Of a stretch of DNA of 64,000 nucleotides, positions 1 through 7,645 are shown piece by piece; position 1 is the stretch's first letter, and each line of letters opens with the position of its first letter. The notes below the pieces were generated by a model, which worked only from the letters and a program-made list of their open reading frames with translations, was not told where the DNA came from and made no database searches. The stretch lies in contig NZ_JBMGQR010000008.1 in assembly GCF_049059935.1 (NCBI RefSeq), forward strand, positions 1 through 64,000, written 5' to 3'. The DNA comes from JAURVT01 sp049059935. Lineage in GTDB: Bacteria > Actinomycetota > Actinomycetes > Propionibacteriales > Nocardioidaceae. The position numbers were made by a program, and so were the translations under genes.

Positions 1-502
1 CGAACGCCTCCCGGACGGTGCGCAGACCCGCGCGCTCGCCCGCGGCCAGCAGCGCCGACCCCGGCAGGCCGAGCAGCGGCAGCGCCCGGTCGTAGGCGAC
101 GACGGCGTCGACGACGGCCTGCGCCTGGCCCTCGTGGTGCACGGCGGTGTTGTAGAGCGCGCCGTGCGGCTTGACGTAGCGCACCGACGTGCCCGCCACC
201 CTCGCCATCGCCTCGAGCGCGCCCAGCTGGTAGAGCACGTCGGCGGTGAGGTCGTCGGGGGCGACGTCGACGAAGCGACGCCCGAAGCCCGCGAGGTCGC
301 GGTAGCCCACCTGGGCGCCGACGACGACGTCGTTCCGGGCCGCGGTCGCGCAGGTGCGACGCAGCGTCAGCGGGTCGCCGGCGTGGAAGCCGCACGCCAC
401 GTTGGCGCTGGAGACGATCCGCAGCATCGCGTCGTCGTCGCCCAGCTCCCAGCGGCCGAACGACTCGCCGACGTCGCTGTTCAGGTCCACCCGGCGGCTC
501 AC
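1..502 (-). CDS. pxpA: LamB/YcsF family 5-oxoprolinase subunit A (partial)
   Basis: Reading leftward from a GTG at 502, the frame stays open to the window edge, so only the first 167 residues are present. It starts with LNSDVGESFGRWELGDDDA and continues with NVACGFHAGDP and VGYRDLAGFGRR, the hallmark N-terminal motifs of PxpA (LamB/YcsF). With PxpB and PxpC this family performs ATP-dependent 5-oxoproline cleavage to glutamate. The start overlaps the stop of the upstream NRAMP-like gene by four bases (GTGA), so the two are probably translationally coupled. The pxpB/pxpC genes, if present, lie beyond the left edge. Family identity is firm; complex function is by homology. Confidence 0.9.
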   Translation of the reverse strand, partial: MSRRVDLNSDVGESFGRWELGDDDAMLRIVSSANVACGFHAGDPLTLRRTCATAARNDVVVGAQVGYRDLAGFGRRFVDVAPDDLTADVLYQLGALEAMARVAGTSVRYVKPHGALYNTAVHHEGQAQAVVDAVVAYDRALPLLGLPGSALLAAGERAGLRTVREAF

Positions 503-1743
503 AGCGCCGCCAGCGGCTCGATCGAGCTGTACGCGAGGTACAGCGTGAGGAGCCAGGCGAGGACGCCCGCGGTGAGCAGCCAGACCGGGTACCGGTAGCC
601 GTGCAGCAGGTCGCGCCGGCGCCACGCGATGTACAGCAGGATGCCGAACCCGAGCGGCAGGATGATGCCGTTGAAGGCGCCCGCGAACACGAGCAGCGTC
701 TGGGGCGCCTGCTCGATCACGACGAACACCACCGTGGTCGCGACGATGAACCCGACCGTGAGCAGGTTGCGCACGCGCGGCGCGGTGCGCGACGTCGTCA
801 GGAACGACACCGACGTGTACGACGCGCCGATCACCGAGGTGAGCGCGGCGGCCCACAGGATCAGGCCGAAGACGCGCAGGCCCGCCTCGCCCGCCGCGGC
901 CTGGAAGGCGCTGGCGGCGACGTTGCCCTCGTCGAGGCCCGCACCCCCGGCAATGACGCCGAGGATCGCGAGGAACAGCAGGACGCGCATGATGCCCGTG
1001 ACCACGATGCCGACCAGCGAGCCCCGGGTGATGTCGCGGACGTTCTCGGGGCCGCTCGTGCCGGAGTCGAGCAGGCGGTGCGCGCCCGCGTAGGTGATGT
1101 AGCCACCGACGGTGCCACCGATGATCGTGGTGACGGCGAGGACGTCGAACTCGCGCGGGGCGACGACGTTGACGAGCGCCTCGCCCACGGGCGGGCCGGA
1201 CGTGACCGCGACGATCGCCGTCGCGACGATCATCACCACGCCGAGCACCAGGACGACGCGGTCCAGCGCGATGCCGGCGCGCTTGCTCAGGAAGATCCCG
1301 ATCGCCACCAGTGCCGACAGCGCGCCGCCGATGCGCGGCTCGAGGCCGAGCAGGGCGTCCAGGCCCAGGCCGCTGCCCGCGACGTTGCCGATGTTGAACA
1401 CGAACCCGCCGACGAGGACGAGCGCGGTCAGCACCCATCCGGCGCCCGGCAGCGCGTCGTTCGCGAGCTCGTGCGCGCGGCGACCGGCGACGCCGATCAC
1501 GCGCCAGACGTTCATCTGCACCGCGACGTCCACGACGATCGACAGCACGATCGCGCACGCGAAGGCCGCGCCGAGCTGGAGGGTGAAGGTGGCGGTCTGG
1601 GTGATGAAGCCGGGGCCGATGGCGCTGGTGGCCATCAGGAAGATCGCGCCGATCAGCGCGGACCGCTTGCTGGCGGCGGCGACGGCGTCGGAGACCGCGG
1701 GCGTGCCCGGGTCGTCCCTGCCGGGTGCGGACGGGGTGCTCAT
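499..1743 (-). CDS. NRAMP-family (YcsG-like) membrane transporter
   Basis: A 414-residue polytopic membrane protein with about 11 predicted hydrophobic segments after a polar 30-residue N-terminus. The first helix reads TSAIGPGFITQTATF, the NRAMP helix-1 position. The metal-binding DPGN motif of true Nramp Mn/Fe carriers is replaced by GPGF, which argues against classical divalent-metal transport. The pairing with pxpA matches Bacillus subtilis ycsG-ycsF, so the substrate may be linked to 5-oxoproline or a similar compound; that is inference. It is the first gene of the minus-strand operon, and its promoter region carries the palindrome at 1824-1840. Confidence 0.82.
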   Translation of the reverse strand: MSTPSAPGRDDPGTPAVSDAVAAASKRSALIGAIFLMATSAIGPGFITQTATFTLQLGAAFACAIVLSIVVDVAVQMNVWRVIGVAGRRAHELANDALPGAGWVLTALVLVGGFVFNIGNVAGSGLGLDALLGLEPRIGGALSALVAIGIFLSKRAGIALDRVVLVLGVVMIVATAIVAVTSGPPVGEALVNVVAPREFDVLAVTTIIGGTVGGYITYAGAHRLLDSGTSGPENVRDITRGSLVGIVVTGIMRVLLFLAILGVIAGGAGLDEGNVAASAFQAAAGEAGLRVFGLILWAAALTSVIGASYTSVSFLTTSRTAPRVRNLLTVGFIVATTVVFVVIEQAPQTLLVFAGAFNGIILPLGFGILLYIAWRRRDLLHGYRYPVWLLTAGVLAWLLTLYLAYSSIEPLAAL

Positions 1744-1816
1744 GGGTCTCCTGCGGGTGGTCGGTCGGACGGGACGAGGCCAGTCCAGCGGTGACGTGTG
1801 TCACCGTCATGACGTC

Positions 1817-1845
1817 AACGTAAGGATTGTTGAACAATCCCGCAA
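1817..1845 (-). promoter_or_regulatory. Promoter of the transporter/pxpA operon with embedded operator
   Basis: On the minus strand TTGCGG (1845-1840) and TACGTT (1822-1817) are separated by 17 bases, a plausible -35/-10 pair. The spacer is filled by the perfect 17-bp palindrome GGATTGTTGAACAATCC at 1824-1840 (8-bp arms, central G). The core ATTGT-N3-ACAAT resembles FadR/GntR-type operators. A GntR-family gene faces the operon, so this is the likely repressor site. The hexamers are weak matches and were assigned by eye. Confidence 0.65.
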
Positions 1846-1874
1846 TACCCCACCGCCGCACTACAGTCCTCGCC

Positions 1875-2576
1875 ATGACCTCTCGGACCGGCCTGGACGC
1901 CGCCCTCGCCACGCTCGAGGACGCCCGCCGGCGCCACCGGGCGGTGATGAGCACCTCGGGCGACCGGGCCGCCCGCGCCGTGCGTGACCAGGTCGTCGAG
2001 GGAAGGCTCCGCTCGGGCACCCGGCTGCCCGAGGAGCGGCTCGCCGCGGCCATCGGCGTCTCGCGCAACACCCTCCGCGAGGCGCTCAGCCAGCTCGTCG
2101 CCGAGCGCATCCTCGTGCGCGAGCCCCACCGCGGCGTCGTGGTCGCCACCCCGTCGGTCGAGGACGTGCGCGACGTCTACCGCGTCCGCCGCATCGTCGA
2201 GCCGGCCGCCCTGCGCGAGCCCCCGGCACCGGGCACGGACGTGACCGCACTCGCCCTGGCCGTCGACGAGGGGCGGACGGCCGACGCCGCGGGCGACGTC
2301 GACGGCGTGGCCAGCGCGAACCAGCACTTCCACCGCGCCGTCGTGGCGCTCGCGGGCAGCGCCCGGCTCGACGCGCAGATGGACCAGCTGCTGGCCGAGA
2401 TGCGCCTGTTCTTCCACCAGATGTCCCGGCCCGACCAGTTCCACCGCCCCTACCTGGAGCAGAACTCCGACATCGCCGAGCTCGTGCTGGCCGGCGACCG
2501 GGCCGCCGCGGCCGACCTCCTCGAGGGCTACCTGGCCGGCGCCGAGGAGGAGCTGGTCGAGGCCCTGGGCCCGTGA
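1875..2576 (+). CDS. GntR-family transcriptional regulator (FadR/FCD type)
   Basis: A 233-residue regulator. Residues about 25-90 form the winged helix-turn-helix (SGTRLPEERLAAAIGVSRNT, then LREALSQLVAERILVREPHRG). The C-terminal half is helical with an FCD-like pattern (RRIVEPAALRE, ANQHFHRAVVALAGS), where the His/Asp residues normally bind a metal or ligand. The ATG at 1875 is preferred because TACAGT at 1862-1867 lies 7 bases upstream, as in a leaderless transcript; an upstream in-frame start at 1827 would lie inside the palindrome. It is divergent from the pxpA-transporter operon and is its probable ligand-responsive repressor; the ligand is unknown. Confidence 0.88.
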   Translation: MTSRTGLDAALATLEDARRRHRAVMSTSGDRAARAVRDQVVEGRLRSGTRLPEERLAAAIGVSRNTLREALSQLVAERILVREPHRGVVVATPSVEDVRDVYRVRRIVEPAALREPPAPGTDVTALALAVDEGRTADAAGDVDGVASANQHFHRAVVALAGSARLDAQMDQLLAEMRLFFHQMSRPDQFHRPYLEQNSDIAELVLAGDRAAAADLLEGYLAGAEEELVEALGP

Positions 2577-2616
2577 CGGCCTGCCCGTGGGCTCGGTCAC
2601 ACCTGACGGCCACGAA

Positions 2617-2634
2617 GGCTACTGGCTAGTAGCC
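2617..2634. promoter_or_regulatory. 18-bp inverted repeat upstream of ccr (candidate operator)
   Basis: GGCTACT-GGCT-AGTAGCC is a perfect inverted repeat with 7-bp arms and a 4-base centre, 76 bases before the ccr start. The size and TACT/AGTA core resemble TetR-family operators. No regulator gene lies beside ccr, so any regulator would act from elsewhere. Confidence 0.45.
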
Positions 2635-2709
2635 TCCCTCCCACGCCCGCCGCGGAGCCTCGCGCCGACGGCCCGCGGGTTCGACGCCGAGACGCACCGG
2701 AGGACGCAG

Positions 2710-4047
2710 ATGGACCAGATCAGGAAGGCCATCCTGGCCGGGGACACCGCACCGGAGGAGTTCGGGCACCTGCCCGTGCCGGAGTCGTACCGCGGCATCA
2801 CCGTGCACAAGGACGAGGTCGACCTCTTCGAGGGCCAGGCCACCCGCGACAAGGACCCCCGCAAGAGCCTGCACCTCGACGACGTCCCGGTGCCCGAGCT
2901 CGCGCCGGGCGAGGCCCTGGTCGCCGTGATGGCGAGCGCGATCAACTACAACACCGTCTGGACCTCGATCTTCGAGCCCGTGTCGACGTTCTCGTTCCTC
3001 GAGCGCTACGGCCGCCTGTCCGACATCACCAAGCGTCACGACCTGCCGTACCACGTGGTGGGCTCCGACCTGGCCGGCGTCGTGCTGCGCGTCGGGTCGG
3101 GCGTCAACAAGTGGAAGCCCGGCCAGGAGGTCGTGGCGCACTGCCTCTCGGTGGAGCTCGAGAGCCCCGACGGCCACGACGACACGATGATGGACCCCGA
3201 GCAGCGCATCTGGGGCTTCGAGACCAACTTCGGCGGACTGGCCGAGCTGGCGGTCGTCAAGGCCAACCAGCTGATGCCCAAGCCCGACCACCTGACGTGG
3301 GAGGAGGCGGCCAGCCCCGGCCTGGTCAACTCGACGGCCTACCGCCAGCTGGTCTCGCGCAACGGCGCCGACATGAAGCAGGGCGACACCGTCCTGATCT
3401 GGGGCGCCTCCGGCGGCCTGGGGTCCTACGCCACGCAGTTCGCCCTCAACGGCGGCGCGACCCCGGTCTGCGTCGTCTCCTCGCCCGAGAAGGCCGAGAT
3501 CGTCCGCTCGATGGGCGCCGAGCTGGTCATCGACCGCTCCGCCGAGGGCTACTCGTTCTGGAAGGACGAGCACACCCAGGACCCGCGGGAGTGGAAGCGT
3601 CTCGGGGCCAAGATCCGCGAGCTCACCGGCGGCGACGACCCCGACATCGTCTTCGAGCACCCCGGCCGCGAGACGTTCGGCGCCAGCGTCTTCGTCGCGC
3701 GCAAGGGCGGCACGATCGTCACCTGCGCGTCGACGTCCGGCTACATGCACGAGTACGACAACCGCTACCTGTGGATGAACCTCAAGAAGATCCTCAGCTC
3801 GCACTTCGCCAACTACCGCGAGGCCTGGGAGGCCAACCGCCTGGTCGACATGGGCAAGATCCACCCGACGGTCTCGCGGGTCTACCCCCTCGACCAGACC
3901 GGTCAGGCGGCGCTCGACGTCCACCACAACCTGCACCAGGGCAAGGTCGGCGTGCTGTGCCTGTCGCCCGAGGAGGGCCTCGGCGTGCGCGACCCCGAGA
4001 AGCGCGCCCTGCACGAGGACGCGATCAACCGCTTCCGCGGCGTCTGA
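2710..4047 (+). CDS. ccr: Crotonyl-CoA carboxylase/reductase
   Basis: A 445-residue medium-chain dehydrogenase/reductase that matches the length of Ccr. It converts crotonyl-CoA, CO2 and NADPH to ethylmalonyl-CoA, the key step of the ethylmalonyl-CoA pathway and a source of extender units. Motifs include AINYNTVWTSIFEPVSTF, the NADPH-binding loop WGASGGLGSYATQFA (about residues 230-245), IVFEHPGRETFG and the C-terminal CLSPEEGLGVRD. The ATG at 2710 is chosen because GGAGG sits 6 bases upstream and gives the family length; upstream in-frame codons would cross the palindrome. The gene stands alone, but ecm and an adenosyltransferase lie within 14 kb. Confidence 0.96.
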   Translation: MDQIRKAILAGDTAPEEFGHLPVPESYRGITVHKDEVDLFEGQATRDKDPRKSLHLDDVPVPELAPGEALVAVMASAINYNTVWTSIFEPVSTFSFLERYGRLSDITKRHDLPYHVVGSDLAGVVLRVGSGVNKWKPGQEVVAHCLSVELESPDGHDDTMMDPEQRIWGFETNFGGLAELAVVKANQLMPKPDHLTWEEAASPGLVNSTAYRQLVSRNGADMKQGDTVLIWGASGGLGSYATQFALNGGATPVCVVSSPEKAEIVRSMGAELVIDRSAEGYSFWKDEHTQDPREWKRLGAKIRELTGGDDPDIVFEHPGRETFGASVFVARKGGTIVTCASTSGYMHEYDNRYLWMNLKKILSSHFANYREAWEANRLVDMGKIHPTVSRVYPLDQTGQAALDVHHNLHQGKVGVLCLSPEEGLGVRDPEKRALHEDAINRFRGV

Positions 4048-4053
4048 GGCCTG

Positions 4054-4110
4054 GCGTGCGCGCCCGGAGAGCCCCGCGACGGGCCGTCGAGGGTCGCCGG
4101 GCGCACACGC
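4054..4110 (+). terminator. Hairpin downstream of ccr
   Basis: GCGTGCGCGCCCGG (4054-4067) pairs with CCGGGCGCACACGC (4097-4110) with one mismatch. The stem follows the ccr stop and precedes the next gene's TAGTCT element (4119-4124). There is no U-tract, which is common for actinobacterial terminators. Confidence 0.6.
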
Positions 4111-4165
4111 CGACCCGCTAGTCTGGGAACACCCACCGACCCCTCCGCGATCTCGAGGCTGATGC

Positions 4166-5593
4166 ATGTCTGACCACCACCAGGGACTCTCGATCTTCGA
4201 CTCGACCGAGCAGATCCCGGTCAAGGGCGGCAGCTCGCAGGCGCCTGGATTCCCCGTGGTCCGGCGCGGCGGCTACGACCCCGCCGCCGTCGACGCGTTC
4301 AGGCGCAGCGCCGAGTCCGACGTGCAGCAGGCCCGGGCCGAGGCGCACCGCGTCCACACCCGCGTGCAGGAGCTCGAGCGCCAGGTCGCCAAGCTCCGCC
4401 AGGACCTCACCGAGCGCGACCAGCCCAGCTACGCCGGCCTCGGTGGGCGGGCCGCGGAGCTGCTGGGCCTGGCCGAGCAGCAGGCCGACGAGGTCGTCTC
4501 CCGCGCCCAGGACCAGGCCGAGGAGGAGCGCCGTCTGGCCGAGACCGACGCCGCGACGCTCCGCGCCAACGCCGCCAAGGAGGCCGACGACGTCCGGTCG
4601 GTGCAGCTGCGCGAGGTCGAGGACCAGCGCGACCGTCTCCTCGCCGACGCCGAGCGCGAGCGCGCCCTGGCTGTCGCCGAGGCCGAGGACGTGCGTGCCC
4701 GCGCCGCCCGCGAGGCCGAGCAGGTGACGCTCGCCGCCGCGTCCGAGGCCACCAGCACCCGCACCTCGGCCGTCCGCGAGGCCGAGAAGATCCGTGCCGC
4801 CGCCGACCGCGAGGTCACCGAGGCCCGCCGCGTCCTGGCACTGGAGAAGGAGCGGCTCACCCGTGAGGCGGCCGACGCCCACGCCGCCGCCGCCGACCAG
4901 ACCGCCAAGATCGTCGCCGACGCCGAGTCGCGCGCCGGCGCGGCCGAGAGCCGGGCCGCCGAGGCCATCGCCGAGGCCACCAAGCACCGCGACCAGAGCC
5001 GCGCGGAGTCCGAGCGCGTCGTGTCGCGCGCCCGCCGCGAGGCCGAGCAGATCATCGCCAGCGCCCGCAGCCAGGCCGAGCAGTCGGTCGCGCAGCGCCG
5101 CGCCGACGCCGAGCGCCAGGTCGCCAAGGCCAAGGCCGAGCTCGACCATCTCCAGGCGCGGCGTGACGGCATCGTCGGCCAGCTGGCCCAGCTGCGCGAC
5201 ATCGTCGCCTCCTTCGCCGGGGCCGACCTGCAGCCCACGACGCCGGCCGACGAGACCCCGTCGAGCGCGCTGTCCGAGCCCACGCCGAGCGGCCCCGTCG
5301 CCCGCGAGGACGTCGACGTCACGGCTGAGCAGCCGCTGCCCGGCACCGGCGGTGACGACGCGACGAGCGAGCCGTCCGACGCCTCGGACATCGAGGTCAC
5401 CGAGCAGATCGAGCTGCCCGGCACCGGGAGCACCGCCGCCGACCAGACCACCGAGCTGCAGCCGGTGGGCGAGGACCGCGCCCGTCGCGGCGCCAAGCGT
5501 CCGGCCGGCAAGCCCGCCAAGCGCGCCCCGCTCGGGGGCGGCAACGCCACCGCCGCCGACCTCGCCGGCGACGACTCCCCCACCACGAAGTAG
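4166..5593 (+). CDS. DivIVA-domain long coiled-coil protein
   Basis: A 475-residue protein. A short N-terminal segment FPVVRRGGYDPAAVDAFRR (about residues 28-46) is the DivIVA/GpsB-type membrane-curvature motif. Residues about 47-350 are a near-continuous Ala/Glu/Arg-rich coiled coil with repeated R-EAE and AAREAEQ heptads. The tail is acidic and disordered, ending in a Lys/Arg-rich stretch. This architecture resembles actinobacterial polar scaffolds (DivIVA, Scy, FilP), suggesting a role in polar growth or cell shape. TAGTCT at 4119-4124 is a likely -10 box. The length of the coil is what is seen; the polar role is inference. Confidence 0.75.
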   Translation: MSDHHQGLSIFDSTEQIPVKGGSSQAPGFPVVRRGGYDPAAVDAFRRSAESDVQQARAEAHRVHTRVQELERQVAKLRQDLTERDQPSYAGLGGRAAELLGLAEQQADEVVSRAQDQAEEERRLAETDAATLRANAAKEADDVRSVQLREVEDQRDRLLADAERERALAVAEAEDVRARAAREAEQVTLAAASEATSTRTSAVREAEKIRAAADREVTEARRVLALEKERLTREAADAHAAAADQTAKIVADAESRAGAAESRAAEAIAEATKHRDQSRAESERVVSRARREAEQIIASARSQAEQSVAQRRADAERQVAKAKAELDHLQARRDGIVGQLAQLRDIVASFAGADLQPTTPADETPSSALSEPTPSGPVAREDVDVTAEQPLPGTGGDDATSEPSDASDIEVTEQIELPGTGSTAADQTTELQPVGEDRARRGAKRPAGKPAKRAPLGGGNATAADLAGDDSPTTK

Positions 5594-5600
5594 GCGGGCG

Positions 5601-6422
5601 GTGACCCGCGCCCCCGGCGCGGGCACCGACCGCGACACCCTCCACGCCGACTGCTCGAGCTGCCTCGGCCTGTGCTGCGTGGCCCTGCCGTTCGCCCGGT
5701 CGGTGGACTTCGCGATCGACAAGGCGTCCGGTGAGCCCTGCCGCAACCTCGACGAGCACCTCGGCTGCGGCATCCACGACCGGCTGCGCGAGTCGGGGTT
5801 CCGCGGCTGCACCGTCTACGACTGCCTGGGTGCCGGCCAGAAGGTGACCCAGGTGGTGCTGGCGGGCCAGGACTGGCGGTCCTCCCCCGACACGGCGTCC
5901 CGGATGTTCGCGGTGTTCGGCGTCGTCCGGCAGCTGCACGAGCTGCTCTGGCTGCTGGCCGACGCACGCGGCCGCGACCTCCCGGCCGACCTGCACGCAG
6001 ACCTGCGCCACGCCGACGACGCGATCGAGGCGCTCACCCGCGCCGACGCGGACGTCGTGCTCGCCGCCGACCTCGACGCCTGGCACCGCGACGTGGACGT
6101 GCTCCTCGCCCGCACCAGCCGGTCCGTCCGCGGTGACGACGGCGCCGACCACCGCCGGGCCGACCTCCTGGGGGCGAGGCTGCGGGGTGCCGACCTGCGT
6201 GACGCCGACCTGCGGGGCGCGCTGCTCATCGCCGCCGACCTGCGCGGCGCCGACCTGCGGCGGGCCGACCTCGTCGGCGCCGACCTCCGCGACACCGACC
6301 TGCGGGCCGCCGACCTCACCGACGCCCTGTTCCTCACCCAGCCGCAGCTGATCGCCGCCCGCGGCGACGCCTCCACCCGGCTGCCGGGGTGGCTGAGCAC
6401 CCCGTCCCACTGGCCCACCTGA
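5601..6422 (+). CDS. Cys-rich pentapeptide-repeat protein
   Basis: A 273-residue protein starting at a GTG 7 bases after the preceding stop. Residues about 16-75 hold eight cysteines (CSSCLGLCC, CRN, CGIH, GCTVYDC) in a pattern conserved in actinobacterial pentapeptide-repeat proteins and suggestive of metal binding. Residues about 180-245 are pentapeptide repeats (repeated A-D-L-R-x units), predicted to form a right-handed beta helix. Function is unknown: some pentapeptide proteins mimic DNA and protect gyrase, but nothing here shows that. It probably shares a transcript with the DivIVA-like gene. Confidence 0.72.
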   Translation: MTRAPGAGTDRDTLHADCSSCLGLCCVALPFARSVDFAIDKASGEPCRNLDEHLGCGIHDRLRESGFRGCTVYDCLGAGQKVTQVVLAGQDWRSSPDTASRMFAVFGVVRQLHELLWLLADARGRDLPADLHADLRHADDAIEALTRADADVVLAADLDAWHRDVDVLLARTSRSVRGDDGADHRRADLLGARLRGADLRDADLRGALLIAADLRGADLRRADLVGADLRDTDLRAADLTDALFLTQPQLIAARGDASTRLPGWLSTPSHWPT

Positions 6423-6438
6423 CCCCGCACCCCGTGGT

Positions 6439-6495
6439 CGAGATACGGCTTGCGCACCACCGACGGCGCTCCGGTGGTGCAGAAGCCGTATCTCG
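6439..6495. repeat. Dispersed 57-bp palindromic element, copy 1
   Basis: CGAGATACGGCTT-gc-GCACCACCG, a 9-base loop, then CGGTGGTGC-ag-AAGCCGTATCTCG: 24-base arms with two internal mismatches. The same 57-bp element recurs at 49453-49509 in inverted orientation, with matching flanks (CCGTGGT on one side, GCGA-CTCGGGG on the other). It lies between two convergent genes, so it may act as a bidirectional terminator, but the conserved flanks point to a REP-like dispersed repeat. Confidence 0.85.
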
Positions 6496-6510
6496 GCGAC
6501 TCGGGGCGGG

Positions 6511-7296
6511 TCAGTCGCGGGGCTCGAAGGCCGCGACGGTGCGATCGGCGTAGGCCGAGGAGTCCGCCTTCTCCATGGGGCCGTCCCAGGTGGTGGGGAG
6601 CGGGGTCGCGACGCCCGGCACCAGTCGCTGGACGACCTCGTCGAGCACGCGCTCGCTGTCGCCCACCCACAGGTGCTTGGCGCCGTCGACGGCCACCACC
6701 TCGGCCTGCGGCACCCGCGCGAACCGCTCGCGGGCCTCGGCGGGACGCAGGTAGTCGTCGAGCTCGGGCACCAGCGCGGTGAGGGGCTTGCCCGACCCGG
6801 CCCAGGCGTCGAGGTCGGCGTCGGTGCTGTAGCGCAGCGGCGGCGACAGCAGCACCGCACCGTGGACGACGGGGTCGAGACCGTACCGCAGGGCGAGGTC
6901 CGTCCCGAACGACCAGCCGACGAGCCACGGGTCGGGCAGGTCCTCGAAGTCGGCGTGCTCGATGGCGGCGGCCACGTCGAAGCGCTCGTCGCCGGCCTCG
7001 TCGAACGTGCCCTGGCTCGTGCCCTGGACGCTGGACGTGCCCCGCGTGTTGAAGCGCAGGACGGCGAGCCCGGCGAGCGCGGGCAGGCGGTAGGAGGCCT
7101 TGCGGAACAGGTGGCTGTCCATCATCCCGCCGTGGGTGGGCAGCGGGTGCAGGCAGATCATCGTGGCGACCGGGTCGCGGTCCAGCGGCACGGCGATCTC
7201 GCCGACGAGGTCGAGCCCGTCGGCCGTGTGCAGCGTCAACGGCTCCCGCCGGGCGGGCAGGATCGAGTTTCCGCGGATGACCTGGGCGTCCGTCAC
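6511..7296 (-). CDS. Alpha/beta hydrolase
   Basis: A 261-residue hydrolase starting at GTG 7296. The nucleophile elbow is GWSFGTDLA (about residue 123), the oxyanion region is CLHPLPTHGG, and a late His occurs in DGAKHLWVG, giving a Ser-Asp-His triad arrangement. The protein resembles short YtxM/CocE-like hydrolases of about 220-260 residues with unknown substrates. The start follows TACGCT (7312-7307 on the minus strand) by only about 10 bases, which suggests a leaderless transcript. It converges on the pentapeptide gene across the palindromic element. Confidence 0.8.
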   Translation of the reverse strand: MTDAQVIRGNSILPARREPLTLHTADGLDLVGEIAVPLDRDPVATMICLHPLPTHGGMMDSHLFRKASYRLPALAGLAVLRFNTRGTSSVQGTSQGTFDEAGDERFDVAAAIEHADFEDLPDPWLVGWSFGTDLALRYGLDPVVHGAVLLSPPLRYSTDADLDAWAGSGKPLTALVPELDDYLRPAEARERFARVPQAEVVAVDGAKHLWVGDSERVLDEVVQRLVPGVATPLPTTWDGPMEKADSSAYADRTVAAFEPRD

Positions 7297-7315
7297 GGAG
7301 CCAGCGTAGAGGCGC

Positions 7316-7624
7316 TCACCCGAGGCGTTGCCAGCAGGCGCGGTGCCAGTGCCGGCGCTCGTCGAGGGCCGAGTCGCTGAGCAGGGCCTTCTCGACCGGC
7401 CACACCACGACGTGCGGCGTGGACGGGCCGATGGCCTGGCTGCACCCGGGGCAGCGGTACTGCTTGGACGACGCCGCGCCGGTGACGCTGCGCACGACCC
7501 ACTCGGCCCCCGAGCGCCGCTCCACCTGCTGGTGGCCGCCGAGCCAGCTGCCGGAGCCGGCCTCGGCCGCACGCTCCGCGCGGTGCTGCTGGCGCGCCTG
7601 TCGTCGTCCCGCCCGGCTCGCCAT
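7316..7624 (-). CDS. Small conserved actinobacterial zinc-ribbon-like protein
   Basis: A 102-residue basic protein. The N-terminal 45 residues are rich in Arg, Ala and Gln. The C-terminal part carries YRCPGCSQAIGPSTPHVVVW and RRHWHRACW, so two Cys plus His/Cys could bind one zinc ion. This C-terminal pattern recurs in short actinobacterial proteins often misnamed ATP/GTP-binding; no P-loop is visible. It is followed on the same strand by the hydrolase after a 19-base gap and preceded by the dehydrogenase. Function unknown. Confidence 0.65.
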   Translation of the reverse strand: MASRAGRRQARQQHRAERAAEAGSGSWLGGHQQVERRSGAEWVVRSVTGAASSKQYRCPGCSQAIGPSTPHVVVWPVEKALLSDSALDERRHWHRACWQRLG

Positions 7625-7645
7625 GGGTCCAGCGTAGGTCGTGCC

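Noticed and set aside
601..1794. Long plus-strand open frame opposite the NRAMP-like gene
   Set aside because: It is a shadow of a GC-rich gene on the other strand; its product is charged low-complexity sequence with no domain.
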